Shown here in pieces: positions 8,979 to 17,839 of a DNA stretch of 64,000 bases; the stretch's first letter is position 1; each line of letters opens with the position of its first letter. The notes under the pieces were generated by a model. That model saw only the letters and a list, made by a program, of their open reading frames with translations, was not told the origin of the DNA and searched no databases. The position numbers were made by a program, and so were the translations under genes. The DNA is from Acidobacteriota bacterium (GTDB taxonomy: Bacteria > Acidobacteriota > Terriglobia > Acidiferrales > UBA7541): NCBI GenBank assembly GCA_013289855.1, contig JABCZD010000005.1:372001-436000 (forward strand), read 5' to 3'.

Positions 8979-11564
8979 ATGGCCACACTCGGCCCACAAG
9001 TTGACGCCGAACGGCAACGCATTCGCGAACGATTCGACGCTGGAACGAGTGCGCGCGAGACGCTGCAGGCGTTGTGCGAAATGGCGGATCGCAATATTCA
9101 GCAGGTTTGGGCGGAATTGCAAAGCGGGCACGGAACGGAGTCGCAAGGATTGTGTTTGCTGGCGCTGGGCGGATATGGGCGGAAGCTGCTGTTTCCGTAC
9201 TCGGATCTGGATATTTTGTTTTTGTTTGGGAATGAGAAGGCGGAACGCGATTTTCGGCCGTTGATTGCGGAATTTTCCAAGACGCTCTGGGACATGGGCT
9301 TTCGCGTGAGCTCGGCGGGCCGAACGCTGGAAGAGTGCAAACGCATCGAGGAAGACAACGCGGAGTTCCATCTGGCGCTGCTGGACCGCAGGTTTCTCGC
9401 GGGTGACGCGGAACTTTTTGAGCGACTGGACACCAAAGTATTGCCCGGGCCGGAGCGGCAGGCGCGGCCATTTTTGATGGCGCAGCTGCGCAAGCTTACG
9501 CGGGAACGGCTGACGCGGTACGGCAATACCATTTTTCACCTGGAGCCGAACGTAAAGGAATCGCCGGGAGGCATGCGCGATTACCAGGCTGCGGCGTGGA
9601 TGCGGCAGATCAGCGGCGAGAAGCGTGAAGTGTGGAACAGCACGGTGGCCGAGGAAGAGCTGACTGGCAACGCGGTAAATTTTCTCAGCGCCATTCGATG
9701 TTTTCTGCACTACAACAACGAACGCAACGACAACACGCTGACCTACGAGTTGCAGGCCAAAGCGGCGGAACGCGCGCTGGGTTTGCCGGTGAACGCTGGT
9801 CGGGACGCGGTGCGCAGTCCGGCAGACTGGATGCGCGTGTATTTCCGGCAGGCGCGCACGCTGAACCGGCAACTGTTGCGGTATATGGAACAGAAGGCGC
9901 CATCGCAGCAATCGCTGCGGCAGCGCATTTTCAATGCGGCGCGGGTTCCGAAAATCGAGCCAGGTGGGAGCAAAGCTTTTGCGGTGCGCGACGGCTTGCT
10001 GGAAATAAACGATCAGACGGCGCTTGCAGACCGCACCGTTCTCTATGCGTTATTTGCGGAGGCCGCCAAGACGGGCGTGCCGCTCAGCCGCGAGACGGAG
10101 CGAACGATTCCCTACGTGATGTTGCATCCCGAACTTCCAGCGCGAAACGCGCCACTGCCGTGGCAAGCTTTTCAGGAAATACTGGCTTCCGACTTTCCGG
10201 GAGTAGCGCTGCGGCCGATGCAACGCCTTGGGCTGCTGACGGACATTCTGCCGGAGTTCGCGGCGATCGATTCGCTGGTGGTGCGCGATTTTTATCATCG
10301 TTATACGGTTGACGAACACACGCTGCGGACGATTGAGCATTTGCAAGAGCTAGCCAATCCGCCGGACGCGCGCGGTGTGAATTATTCGTCTCTTTGGAAG
10401 ACGGTGGAGCGGCGGGATCTCCTGATCCTTAGTTTGCTGCTGCACGATGTGGGCAAAGGCATGCCAGTGGAGAATCACGTGGCTGGCAGCCTGACGGCGC
10501 TGGACAGCGCGGCGGCGCGTTTGCAATTGACGGCGGACGAAAAAGCCGAAGTACATTTCCTGATTGAGCGGCATCTGGATATGTCCGCCACGGTGCAACG
10601 CCGAGACATTTTTGACCCGACTACGGTATCGGGGTTCGCCGCGCTAGTGCAGACGCCGGAACGATTGCAGCGACTGTGCCTGCTGACGTATGCGGACATC
10701 CACGCGGTAAACCCGGAGGCGCTGACACCGTGGAAAGCGGAAATGCTCTGGCAATTGTTTGTGGCCACCAGCAACCACTTCAGCCGAACACTGGACCGCG
10801 ATCGCTTGCACGCCCTCGACGAAGTGCCGGTGCTGCAGCAAATTCGCCAACTGACGAATTCAACCAGCACGGAGTCGATCCAGCGGTTCCTGGAAGGATT
10901 CCCGCGGCGGTATCTGGCGGTGCACTCCGCGGCGGAGATCGCGTCGCACTTTGCGTTGTATCAGAAGCTGGACAGCGATCCGGTGCAGACGCAGTTGGTG
11001 GCCACGCAACATGCCTTTTCGCTGACGCTGCTTACCGCGGATCGTCCGGCGCTGTTTGCGTCCATTGCGGGCGTACTGGCGGGTTGGGGCATGAACATTA
11101 TCAAGGCCGACGCGTTCGGCAACGCCGCTGGCGTGGTGCTGGATACCTTTCACTTTACGGATTTGCACCATACGCTGGAACTGAATCCGAGCGAGGTGGA
11201 ACGCTTCCGCAAGAGTCTGAATGACGTGGTGCGCGGCAAAGCGCCGCTCGAAGCGCTGCTGAAGGGCCGCGAACAGGCCAGTCGCCAACGCGCGCCGAAG
11301 GTGGAAGTGGTCACGCGGATCAGCTTTGACGATACCTCTTCGATGCACAGTACGCTGCTGGAGATAGTGACGCAGGATCATCCGGGATTGCTGCATGAAA
11401 TAGGGGCGGCACTGGCGCGGCTGGGATGCAATATCGAAGTGGCGCTGGTGGATACCGAAGGGCAGAAGGCCATCGATGTGTTTTACCTGACGGCGCAAAA
11501 TAAAAAGCTGAGCGCGCAAAAGCAAGAAACCTTGCGCGAGTTGCTGGCGGGGACGCTGGGATAA
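8979..11564 (+). CDS. glnD: [Protein-PII] uridylyltransferase / UMP-removing enzyme
   Basis: Bifunctional glutamine sensor that uridylylates PII at low glutamine and removes UMP at high glutamine. About 861 residues (E. coli ~890). The nucleotidyltransferase motif LGGYGRKLLFPYSDLDILFLF sits at residues ~63-83; the HD hydrolase motif LLLHDVGKGMP at ~485-495. Two ACT domains follow: SLTLLTADRPALFASIAGVL around residue 690 and LLEIVTQDHPGLLHEIGAAL around 790. I chose the ATG at 8979 (AGGG eight bases upstream); the open frame extends back to 8856 but that part is not family-like. All four functional units look intact. Confidence 0.95.
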   Translation: MATLGPQVDAERQRIRERFDAGTSARETLQALCEMADRNIQQVWAELQSGHGTESQGLCLLALGGYGRKLLFPYSDLDILFLFGNEKAERDFRPLIAEFSKTLWDMGFRVSSAGRTLEECKRIEEDNAEFHLALLDRRFLAGDAELFERLDTKVLPGPERQARPFLMAQLRKLTRERLTRYGNTIFHLEPNVKESPGGMRDYQAAAWMRQISGEKREVWNSTVAEEELTGNAVNFLSAIRCFLHYNNERNDNTLTYELQAKAAERALGLPVNAGRDAVRSPADWMRVYFRQARTLNRQLLRYMEQKAPSQQSLRQRIFNAARVPKIEPGGSKAFAVRDGLLEINDQTALADRTVLYALFAEAAKTGVPLSRETERTIPYVMLHPELPARNAPLPWQAFQEILASDFPGVALRPMQRLGLLTDILPEFAAIDSLVVRDFYHRYTVDEHTLRTIEHLQELANPPDARGVNYSSLWKTVERRDLLILSLLLHDVGKGMPVENHVAGSLTALDSAAARLQLTADEKAEVHFLIERHLDMSATVQRRDIFDPTTVSGFAALVQTPERLQRLCLLTYADIHAVNPEALTPWKAEMLWQLFVATSNHFSRTLDRDRLHALDEVPVLQQIRQLTNSTSTESIQRFLEGFPRRYLAVHSAAEIASHFALYQKLDSDPVQTQLVATQHAFSLTLLTADRPALFASIAGVLAGWGMNIIKADAFGNAAGVVLDTFHFTDLHHTLELNPSEVERFRKSLNDVVRGKAPLEALLKGREQASRQRAPKVEVVTRISFDDTSSMHSTLLEIVTQDHPGLLHEIGAALARLGCNIEVALVDTEGQKAIDVFYLTAQNKKLSAQKQETLRELLAGTLG

Positions 11565-11625
11565 ACTGCACAAAAAAAGAATTCGCGATGGACTGATGCG
11601 CTACGAATCAGGGAAAACCTTGCAA

Positions 11626-12351
11626 TCACCGAAACCTTCGAATCACCAAGGTGTGCCGGCCGGATAGATACGAACCCAAAACGTATAACGCAGGTTTGCC
11701 CTTGGTGGTGTAAATCAACTGACGCATGCGCAGAAGCGGGGAGCCGCGCGGCACATCGAGCAGATCGGCAAGACGCGCGTCGGCGATGATGGCGTCCACC
11801 TCCTCATCGGCGTGGGCCAATTCGATGCCATAGTCGCGTTCCAGAGTAGTGAAGAGCGATTTGTTTTCCAGCGAAGCTTCGGAGATGCCGGGAAATTCTT
11901 CCGCGGAGAAATAGCAGACTTCGAACGCTACGGGCGAATCGACGGCCTTGCGGACGCGCTCCAACATCACCAGAGGAGCGTCGGGGGGTAGTCCAAGGCG
12001 CGCGGCAACGTCGTGGTCGAAGATCTCAGGCGAACAAGAAATGACCACGGAGCGCGTCTCCAAGCCGCGGCCGGCCATCTGCTCGGTATAACTCATGAGC
12101 TTGTTGAAATGAATCTTTGGCGGGGCTACGAAAGTGCCGACGCCGCGGCGGCGTTGCACTACACCATCGCGTTCCAGGGACGCCAGTGCGTGGCGAGCGG
12201 TCATCAAGCTGACGCGATGAGCGCGCGCCAACTCCCGCTCTGAAGCTACCGTATCACCGGGAAGTAGTTCTCCTGCTTCGATGCGCCTGCGAATAACGCC
12301 CAGAATCCGCTGGTACGCGGGAACCCGAGCCTCCACGCTCTTGAGCCGCAT
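11626..12351 (-). CDS. GntR-family regulator, HutC/UTRA subfamily
   Basis: Transcription factor with an N-terminal winged helix (YQRILGVIRRRIEAGELLPG, then SERELARAHRVSLMTARHAL and GVVQRRRGVGTFVA), followed by a UTRA ligand domain (LERVRKAVDSPVAFEVCYF through YVLGSYLSGRHTLVIRRF). UTRA domains sense small metabolites such as sugar phosphates or histidine derivatives; the ligand cannot be read from sequence. About 241 residues, typical for the family. I favour the ATG at 12349-12351 because AGGGAG is immediately upstream; an ATG at 12366 is in frame. It lies downstream of the efflux gene on the same strand but has its own promoter candidate, so it may regulate distant genes. Confidence 0.9.
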   Translation of the reverse strand: MRLKSVEARVPAYQRILGVIRRRIEAGELLPGDTVASERELARAHRVSLMTARHALASLERDGVVQRRRGVGTFVAPPKIHFNKLMSYTEQMAGRGLETRSVVISCSPEIFDHDVAARLGLPPDAPLVMLERVRKAVDSPVAFEVCYFSAEEFPGISEASLENKSLFTTLERDYGIELAHADEEVDAIIADARLADLLDVPRGSPLLRMRQLIYTTKGKPALYVLGSYLSGRHTLVIRRFR

Positions 12352-12389
12352 AAACTCCCTCGACATCACATGACGTTCTTAACAGCCAT

Positions 12390-12419
12390 GTTATATCGAT
12401 ATTGGTTCCAGTTTCACAA
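12390..12419 (-). promoter_or_regulatory. Candidate sigma70 promoter of the GntR gene
   Basis: On the minus strand, TTGTGA (complement of 12414-12419) and TATAAC (complement of 12390-12395) are separated by 18 bases, about 40 bases ahead of the gene. The spacer ACTGGAACCAATATCGA could hold the regulator's own operator. Confidence 0.5.
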
Positions 12420-12493
12420 TGAATGTAAACAATTAGGTGAGGGCGGGCATCTCCGCCGGGGCTTTGTGGCCCACGAAATAGCCGCCAACATTA

Positions 12494-14041
12494 CTAGTGT
12501 GTTTCGGATGCGCCAGGGGCCGGGCGAAACTTCTTGATGAAGAACACGAAAGGGACACCCAGGATGACAATCCAGCCGAGCGCGGTAAAGCAATCGTTGA
12601 AGGCCAGGAAGGTAGCCTGGCGTTGCAGAAGATTGAACGCCTGCGCCTGCGCGTGAACCACCGCGTCTGGGTGAGAAAACCCGTGCGTGGAGAAATACCC
12701 GGTCAGAGTGCTGAGCAGATTGCGATAGTTCTCATCGAATGGCGTGGTGTGCGCGACCAGGACGGATTGATGATATTGCGAGCGCCGGGCGAGCAGGGTG
12801 GTTACAAAGGCGATGCCGAAACTGCCGCCCTGATTGCGGAATAGATTGGTGAGGCTGGAGGCCTTGTTGTTTTTGTTTTTCGCTAAATTGGAATAGGCCA
12901 ACTGGCTGACGGGGACGAATAGCGTGGCGATGCCGAGTCCCTGCAACACTCGCGCTAGGGCTTCGTGGCGATAGTCGGTGGCCAGCGTAAAGCTCGCGAA
13001 GTACCACATGGCGATCGCGAAGGTGAAATACCCGAAGCCAATCAGACGCTTCACGCCGAGCTTTGGAAGAATCCTAACCACCACGGGGGCGAGCATCACG
13101 ATGACAAAGGCGCCGGGGCCGAGCACCAGTCCGGCATCGGTGGCGGTGTAGCCAAAAAGACGCTGCAACATTTGCGGGATGAGCACCGTGGAGCCATAAA
13201 GGGTAAATCCGAACAGGAAATAAAAAACGTTCGCGATGGCGAAGTTTCTGTCGGCGAGCAGGCGGATTTCCACCACGGGATCGGGGTGGCGCCACTCCCA
13301 GATAATGGCGAAGAGCAGGGCAACCATGGCGATAGAGAAGAACACCACGATGAAATTGCTTTCGAACCAATCTTCCGTTTGTCCGCGGTCGAGCACCACT
13401 TCCAGGCTCGCGAAAGCCATGGCTACGGAGAAAATTCCCCAGACGTCGATCTTCAGCTTTCCGGCGCGCCGGGCGGCTTCCACCTCGCGCGTGAACTCCG
13501 GCGGATCGGAAAGTATGCGGCTGGTGAGGATCAAAGAAATGATGCCGATGGGAATGTTGATGAAGAAGACCCAGCGCCAGCTCCAATGATCGGTGATCCA
13601 ACCGCCGAGCGGCGGCCCGATGGCCGGGGCGGTGACGATGGCCATGCTGTACAGCGCGAAGGCGGCGGCGCGTTTGGCGGGCGGGAAAGTATCCACCAGG
13701 ATGGCCTGCTCGACCGGAGCTAATCCGCCTCCGCCGACGCCTTGCAAGACGCGAAAAAAGATCAGCATGCCGAGGCTGGCCGCAAAGCCGCACAGCAGCG
13801 AACTGACGGTGAAGAGCGCCACGCAAAGCATGTAGTAACGCTTGCGGCCGAAGATGCGGCTGAGCCATGCGGAGAGCGGCAACACTACGGCGTTGGAAAC
13901 GAGATAGCTGGTGAGCACCCAGGTGCTTTCGTCGGTGCTGACCGCGAGGCCGCCGGCGATATGGGGCAGCGCCACGTTGGCGATGGCGGTGTCCAAAAGC
14001 TCCATGAAGGTGGCTAGCGTAACGGTGATGGCGATAACCAC
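12494..14041 (-). CDS. DHA2-family drug:H+ antiporter (EmrB/QacA type), likely frameshifted near the N-terminus
   Basis: Major-facilitator efflux permease with about 14 membrane helices. The uninterrupted frame gives 515 residues from a GTG at 14039-14041, with family motifs LATFMELLDTAIANVALPHI (helix 1), STWVLTSYLVSNAVVLPLSA, SRIFGRKRYY (motif A) and LQGVGGGGLAPVEQAIL (motif C region). Homologues have ~20 more residues before helix 1. A different frame starting at ATG 14107-14109 reads MSETLTPASAAFSLPAPRVA then INPW and would join helix 1 if one base were added near 14038. So either the gene or the assembly has lost a base, or the GTG is used without a visible Shine-Dalgarno. No HlyD-type adaptor is adjacent. 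Confidence 0.85.
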   Translation of the reverse strand: MVIAITVTLATFMELLDTAIANVALPHIAGGLAVSTDESTWVLTSYLVSNAVVLPLSAWLSRIFGRKRYYMLCVALFTVSSLLCGFAASLGMLIFFRVLQGVGGGGLAPVEQAILVDTFPPAKRAAAFALYSMAIVTAPAIGPPLGGWITDHWSWRWVFFINIPIGIISLILTSRILSDPPEFTREVEAARRAGKLKIDVWGIFSVAMAFASLEVVLDRGQTEDWFESNFIVVFFSIAMVALLFAIIWEWRHPDPVVEIRLLADRNFAIANVFYFLFGFTLYGSTVLIPQMLQRLFGYTATDAGLVLGPGAFVIVMLAPVVVRILPKLGVKRLIGFGYFTFAIAMWYFASFTLATDYRHEALARVLQGLGIATLFVPVSQLAYSNLAKNKNNKASSLTNLFRNQGGSFGIAFVTTLLARRSQYHQSVLVAHTTPFDENYRNLLSTLTGYFSTHGFSHPDAVVHAQAQAFNLLQRQATFLAFNDCFTALGWIVILGVPFVFFIKKFRPAPGASETH

Positions 14042-14136
14042 GGGTTGATGGCCACGCGCGGAGCGGGAAGGCTAAAGGCGGCGGAGGCTGGCGTGAGAGT
14101 CTCGCTCATGGCGCTTCTGGCTGGTTAGATGCACAA

Positions 14137-14152
14137 GAGACCGTTCGGTCTC
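14137..14152. promoter_or_regulatory. TetR-type operator, copy 1
   Basis: Perfect inverted repeat GAGACCG-TT-CGGTCTC, 28 bases upstream of the likely true ATG of the efflux gene. The sequence type (GACCGNNCGGTC) is typical of sites bound by TetR/AcrR repressors of drug pumps. Confidence 0.6.
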
Positions 14153-14179
14153 ATTAGAATATAGCGCAATAGTGGTTTA

Positions 14180-14195
14180 AAGACCAGTCGGTCTC
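14180..14195. promoter_or_regulatory. TetR-type operator, copy 2
   Basis: AAGACCAGTCGGTCTC matches copy 1 at 13 of 16 positions and keeps the AGACC...GGTCT arms; it starts 43 bases from copy 1. Two sites about four helical turns apart suggest two repressor dimers on one face of the DNA. No tetR gene is adjacent. Confidence 0.5.
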
Positions 14196-14387
14196 ATAAT
14201 GCGAAAGTCGGCCATAGGGCAGACGGATAGCGATAAAAGGAGGAGACTTACGAACGCAGAGCAGAACCATCAGGGGAATCGAGAAGAGCTAATACAACAA
14301 GCCCGCGACGGCTCGTGGGTTGGCGGGCCACCACAGGTTTGTGCGGTACGGAACGCTTGCAAAATCTGCAAGCGCGTGACGATGCGA

Positions 14388-14876
14388 TCAGGCGGTGCGC
14401 GTTGCGGTGCTGCGAAAGCGAACCGCCGAAAGAATTGTGAGAATGAAGAAGATCACCAGAGCGGTCAGCTGCGTGAATTTGAAAGCTGGCTCGGTACCCG
14501 TGGGCGCCAGCGCTTTTAGCGCCGGCACTTTCATGAAGAGTTGCGCGATTAAGACGAAGACGTTCAGGTATAGTGCGATCATGCTGGATATTACGTAAGT
14601 TTTGCGCCAAGCGCCGGCAAGGTGGCCGCCCCTGAGTGCGGCTACGGCCAGTGCCAAGAAGACTAGCGAGATGGCGCCTACCACGTAGGAAGGTTTGAAG
14701 CCGTGGTACGGGAAAAAGTATCCCGTCACGTCGGTCAAAATCGTGGTCCACAAGAACACCGTGTTCGCACTGCCGAGCGGCTTCTCGGAAAGAAATCCGA
14801 GCATTACCACCAGCCCTGCGCCAATGCCGATCAGGCTTAGAATGACGTGCACAAGCGTAAAGGTATTCAGGATCAT
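14388..14876 (-). CDS. Hypothetical membrane protein, five helices
   Basis: 162 residues with about five hydrophobic segments (residues ~8-28, 40-55, 65-82, 92-113 and 135-155), so an inner-membrane protein. Polar residues inside helices (TDVTGYFFPYHGF) suggest a channel or cofactor role, but I recognise no family. It lies between the alpha/beta hydrolase gene and the efflux pump, all on the minus strand. Length and hydrophobicity support a real gene. Confidence 0.7.
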   Translation of the reverse strand: MILNTFTLVHVILSLIGIGAGLVVMLGFLSEKPLGSANTVFLWTTILTDVTGYFFPYHGFKPSYVVGAISLVFLALAVAALRGGHLAGAWRKTYVISSMIALYLNVFVLIAQLFMKVPALKALAPTGTEPAFKFTQLTALVIFFILTILSAVRFRSTATRTA

Positions 14877-14929
14877 GCGCTGGCTCTCCGTTTTGATTTT
14901 CTTAAAAATATTTCGATTTTCTTAAAAAA

Positions 14930-15781
14930 TCAGGCCGTGGCTTGCTGGCTGCGGCCAAGAAACGCGAACAGTTCAGCGTTGATCTGGTCTTTGAGGATGG
15001 TGCACATGCCGTGCGGCGCTCCGGGAATAACCTTGAGGACCGCGCCTTTGACAATCTTCGCGGACTGCAACCCGGCCGCTACGATGGGCACAATCTGGTC
15101 GTCGTCGCCGTGAAGAATGAGCGTCGGCACATCAAATTTTTTCAGGTCTTCGGTGAAGTCGGTTTGGCCGAAGGCCTTGATGCAATCGTAAGACGCGGGA
15201 TACCCGGCCAGCATGCCCTGCAGCCAGAAAGATTCGCGCACGCCTTCGGAGATTTTGGCGCCGGGACGGTTGTAGCCGTAGAACGGCATACTGAGGTCCT
15301 TGAAGAACTGCGAACGGTCGGCCTGAACCGCGGCGCGCAGTTTGTCAAACTCTTCCACGGGCAAGCCGGCGGGGTTCGTCGGCGTCTTTAGCATCAGCGG
15401 TGGAACAGCGCTGATCAGCACTGCCTTGGCGACTCGCTTGGAGCCGTGGCGGCCGATATAGCGGGCGACTTCGCCGCCGCCGGTGGAGTGGCCGACGTGC
15501 ACGGCGTCTTTGAGGTCCAGCGCCTTCGTTAGGGTGGCCAAATCGTCCGCGTACGTGTCCATGTCATTGCCGTCAAAGGTCTGTGTGGAGCGCCCGTGGC
15601 CACGGCGATCGTGCGCAATACACCGGAAACCGCGCGCGCTGAGAAAGGACATCTGATCTTCAAAGGCGTCGGCGCTCAGGGGCCAGCCGTGGCTAAAAAC
15701 CACGGGTTGGCCTTTGCCCCAATCTTTGTAATACAGTTCGATGTTGCTGCCATTTTCTTTACCTACCGTTACGTATGGCAT
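14930..15781 (-). CDS. Alpha/beta hydrolase, non-heme chloroperoxidase-like
   Basis: 283 residues starting [21 protein letters not shown], the usual beginning of the cofactor-free haloperoxidase/esterase group. The nucleophile elbow is VGHSTGGGE (Ser near residue 98). The acid is in [12 protein letters not shown] and the histidine in IPGAPHGM. These enzymes hydrolyse esters and can form peracids; the natural substrate is unknown. A GAGGA sequence lies about 12 bases ahead of the ATG. The next gene downstream is the five-helix membrane protein, 53 bases away. Confidence 0.9.
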   Translation of the reverse strand: MPYVTVGKENGSNIELYYKDWGKGQPVVFSHGWPLSADAFEDQMSFLSARGFRCIAHDRRGHGRSTQTFDGNDMDTYADDLATLTKALDLKDAVHVGHSTGGGEVARYIGRHGSKRVAKAVLISAVPPLMLKTPTNPAGLPVEEFDKLRAAVQADRSQFFKDLSMPFYGYNRPGAKISEGVRESFWLQGMLAGYPASYDCIKAFGQTDFTEDLKKFDVPTLILHGDDDQIVPIVAAGLQSAKIVKGAVLKVIPGAPHGMCTILKDQINAELFAFLGRSQQATA

Positions 15782-16144
15782 AACAATTTTCCTCTTCCCT
15801 GTCTTTCGGATGCTGTGTCACAGGCTTGCACAGCTCTAGATGCTTGGCGGCGTATCAAAGGCCACTAACTATTTCCGATAAGAACCACGTGCGGCGCTCG
15901 GTCCCGTCAATCCAGTTTTCAATCAAGCTGGCGGTAGCCACATCGTTGTGTTTGTCGCATACCTCGTGCAAAGAACAGAGGAACCGGGTCACCGGCCCTG
16001 CTCGGCGTCGACAAGCTCCGATTTCCTTCTTATGTACGCTTTTGATGACTCGGGAAGAGAGAAGGTTTAGAGTTTTACTGCGGGAAGGGCAGGGGCGGGC
16101 AACCGCGACTACTGCCCAAAACATTGAAAGAGCGACCATTATAT
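15782..16144. other. Intergenic region with a dps remnant
   Basis: About 360 bases between the chloroperoxidase-like gene and tRNA-Ala. The only recognisable content is the 3' fragment of a Dps gene, listed separately. The plus-strand frame here that ends in VTGIEPVTPCLQSRCS is the complement of the tRNA translated and is not a gene. Confidence 0.6.
15855..15992 (-). pseudogene. Remnant of a Dps (DNA-protection ferritin-like) gene, C-terminal end only
   Basis: The minus-strand frame reads SLHEVCDKHNDVATASLI then ENWIDGTERRTWFLSEIVSGL and stops. This matches the C-terminal helix of Dps proteins (..NDVATASLIENWIDETERRTWFL..). Upstream the frame turns into Arg/Pro-rich sequence with no Dps helices, no ferroxidase residues and no good start, and the other two minus frames do not continue it. 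About 45 of the ~160 residues remain. The fragment is still well preserved, so the deletion may be recent. Confidence 0.6.
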
Positions 16145-16220
16145 TGGTGGACGTGACCGGGATCGAACCGGTGACCCCCTGCTTGCAAAGCAGGTGCTCT
16201 CCCAGCTGAGCTACACGCCC
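16145..16220 (-). tRNA. tRNA-Ala (anticodon TGC)
   Basis: On the minus strand the sequence folds as a complete 76-base tRNA. The acceptor stem GGGCGTG pairs with CACGTCC with one G-U pair. The D-arm is AGCTCAGCTGGGAGAGC, the anticodon stem-loop is CCTGC-TTTGCAA-GCAGG with anticodon TGC, and the T-arm contains GGTTCGATCC. The 3' CCA is encoded. No integrase or repeated tRNA end is nearby, so there is no sign of its use as an attachment site. Confidence 0.97.
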
Positions 16221-16324
16221 ACAGCGCAGGCCTCCTCATTCTAAGCTATTTGCGAATTCCCGCGCCACCGGAATGGATTTCGCGCGGCGAGCAAAGGATC
16301 ACCTGCAGATCCACGCAGCATATT

Positions 16325-16352
16325 TTGTCCTCTACCGCACATTCGCTATACT
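16325..16352 (+). promoter_or_regulatory. Candidate sigma70 promoter for the geranylgeranyl-reductase-like gene
   Basis: TTGTCC (16325-16330) and TATACT (16347-16352) with a 16-base spacer, 125 bases ahead of the next gene. Confidence 0.4.
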
Positions 16353-16477
16353 TACGCAGCCTCCTCTCGCCCGCGCAACCCCGCGCGGATGGCGGAGCTT
16401 AGCCATTTAAGATTCGACGCGGTAACCCGGCGGATAAGGCTTCTCAGACGTCCCGCGCGATAGAAGATCGGACACTT

Positions 16478-17650
16478 GTGGCAATACCTGAACGGGACTC
16501 CCGCTCACCGCGGGCTGAAGGTGATGTAATGATTGTCGGCGGTTCGGCCGCCGGCCTATTTACCGCCGCAAAAGTTGCCCAGGGTGGCCGGCGGGTTCGC
16601 GTGTTGGAGTCCAAGCCCGGATTCGAGCCTGCCTCGCGCACGCTTATCGTCACCGATCATTTCCGCAATCAGCTGGGTTCTGCAGCAAAAGAAAGCATCA
16701 TCAACGAAATTCGCCGCTTCGAACTTTTTACCGACGGCCGTTCGGCGCAAGTCGCGCTCAGTAGGCCGGACCTCATCATCGAGCGCTCGCGCCTGATTCC
16801 CGCGCTGGCCCGCGATGCGCAGCAAGCCGGCGCCACCCTTGATTTTGATACGCGCTTTCTGGGGCTCGCGCCGAACGGCCGCGGCCTTCGCGTACAAGTT
16901 GAATCGGGCGGCCACCGCGGCGAACTCCACGCGGACAGCCTCGTCGGCGCCGATGGCGCCACCAGTCGCGTAGCGCGCGCTTCCGGCTGGCCGCCCATTG
17001 AGACGGTCCCACTGATGCAGGCCATCGTGCGCTTGCCCAAGGATTGCCCCCCGGACACCACGCGCGTATGGTTCGTCCCGGACGACACGCCGTATTTTTA
17101 CTGGCTGGTTCCCGAATCCTCCGAACGCGGCGCGCTGGGCATCATCGGTGAGGACGGCCGCGACACCAAGCGCTGCATCGAGCGCTTTCTGCAAAAGAAA
17201 AATATGGAGCCACTCGAGTGGCAGGGCGCGCGCATTCCTGTTTACAAAAAGTGGGTTCCCGTGCGGCGGCGCATCGGCAACGGCGAAGTTTTTCTGGTGG
17301 GCGACGCCGCCGCGCAGGTAAAGGTTTCCACCGTCGGCGGTATTGTCACGGGATTTCGCGGCGCGCTTGGCGTTGCTGAAGCCATCCTCCGCAATGGCAA
17401 TAGCGGCGAACTCTCCGCCTTGCGCCGTGAGCTCGGCACGCACTGGCTCATTCGGCGGACCCTCCATCACTTTCAGCAAAAGGACTACTCGCACTTGGTC
17501 GATTTACTCAACAACGCCACTCGCGAATCGCTCGGCGAAATCAACCGTGATGAATCCACGCGTTTGCTTTGGCAGGTGGTCCGCCGCCAGCCCAGACTGG
17601 TGCTGCTCGGCCTTCGCGGACTGCTGATGGGCGCCGCCAACAAGGTCTGA
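16478..17650 (+). CDS. FAD-dependent oxidoreductase of the geranylgeranyl reductase family
   Basis: 390-residue flavoprotein. The FAD dinucleotide motif VMIVGGSAAGLFTAAKVAQG is near residue 17, the middle motif LVGADGATSRVAR near 155, and the second FAD motif GEVFLVGDAAAQVKVSTVGG near 270. Members reduce isoprenoid double bonds (lipids, menaquinone side chains) or act on aromatic polyketides. The GTG at 16478 is taken as start because the residues before the GG motif (GDV) belong to the first beta-strand; an internal ATG at 16529 would remove them. The substrate is not decidable from sequence. A Trp/Tyr-rich segment (DTPYFYWLVPES) follows the middle motif, as in the family. Confidence 0.85.
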   Translation: MAIPERDSRSPRAEGDVMIVGGSAAGLFTAAKVAQGGRRVRVLESKPGFEPASRTLIVTDHFRNQLGSAAKESIINEIRRFELFTDGRSAQVALSRPDLIIERSRLIPALARDAQQAGATLDFDTRFLGLAPNGRGLRVQVESGGHRGELHADSLVGADGATSRVARASGWPPIETVPLMQAIVRLPKDCPPDTTRVWFVPDDTPYFYWLVPESSERGALGIIGEDGRDTKRCIERFLQKKNMEPLEWQGARIPVYKKWVPVRRRIGNGEVFLVGDAAAQVKVSTVGGIVTGFRGALGVAEAILRNGNSGELSALRRELGTHWLIRRTLHHFQQKDYSHLVDLLNNATRESLGEINRDESTRLLWQVVRRQPRLVLLGLRGLLMGAANKV

Positions 17651-17839
17651 GCGAGTGCCACAGAGCCACGCCTTGTCCGCGCTGGTGACCTCTGCGACTC
17701 TACGTGCATTGAATTTTCTGAACATCCTCAGTACTTTGTTCGCTTTGTTCCGCAGCATTTTTCAGTCACAATAGAAAATTGCGATTCGGTATTTAATCGC
17801 GCTGGCAAGGTCCCGATTCCCTCGTAAGGAGTGTTCGCA

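Noticed and set aside
12965..13723. 252-codon plus-strand frame opposite the DHA2 permease
   Set aside because: Highly charged, His/Glu/Gly-rich mirror of membrane helices.
14199..14519. Plus-strand frame starting MRKSAIGQTDSDKRRR next to the TetR-type operators, considered as a tetR remnant
   Set aside because: The first residues are vaguely like a TetR start, but no helix-turn-helix follows and other frames do not continue it.
15826..16209. Plus-strand frame ending VDVTGIEPVTPCLQSRCS
   Set aside because: This is the complement of tRNA-Ala translated, a well-known annotation artefact; the upstream part covers the dps remnant in antisense.
16145..16220. tRNA-Ala as the attachment site of an integrated element
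   Set aside because: No integrase gene and no duplicated tRNA 3' end were seen in the window.
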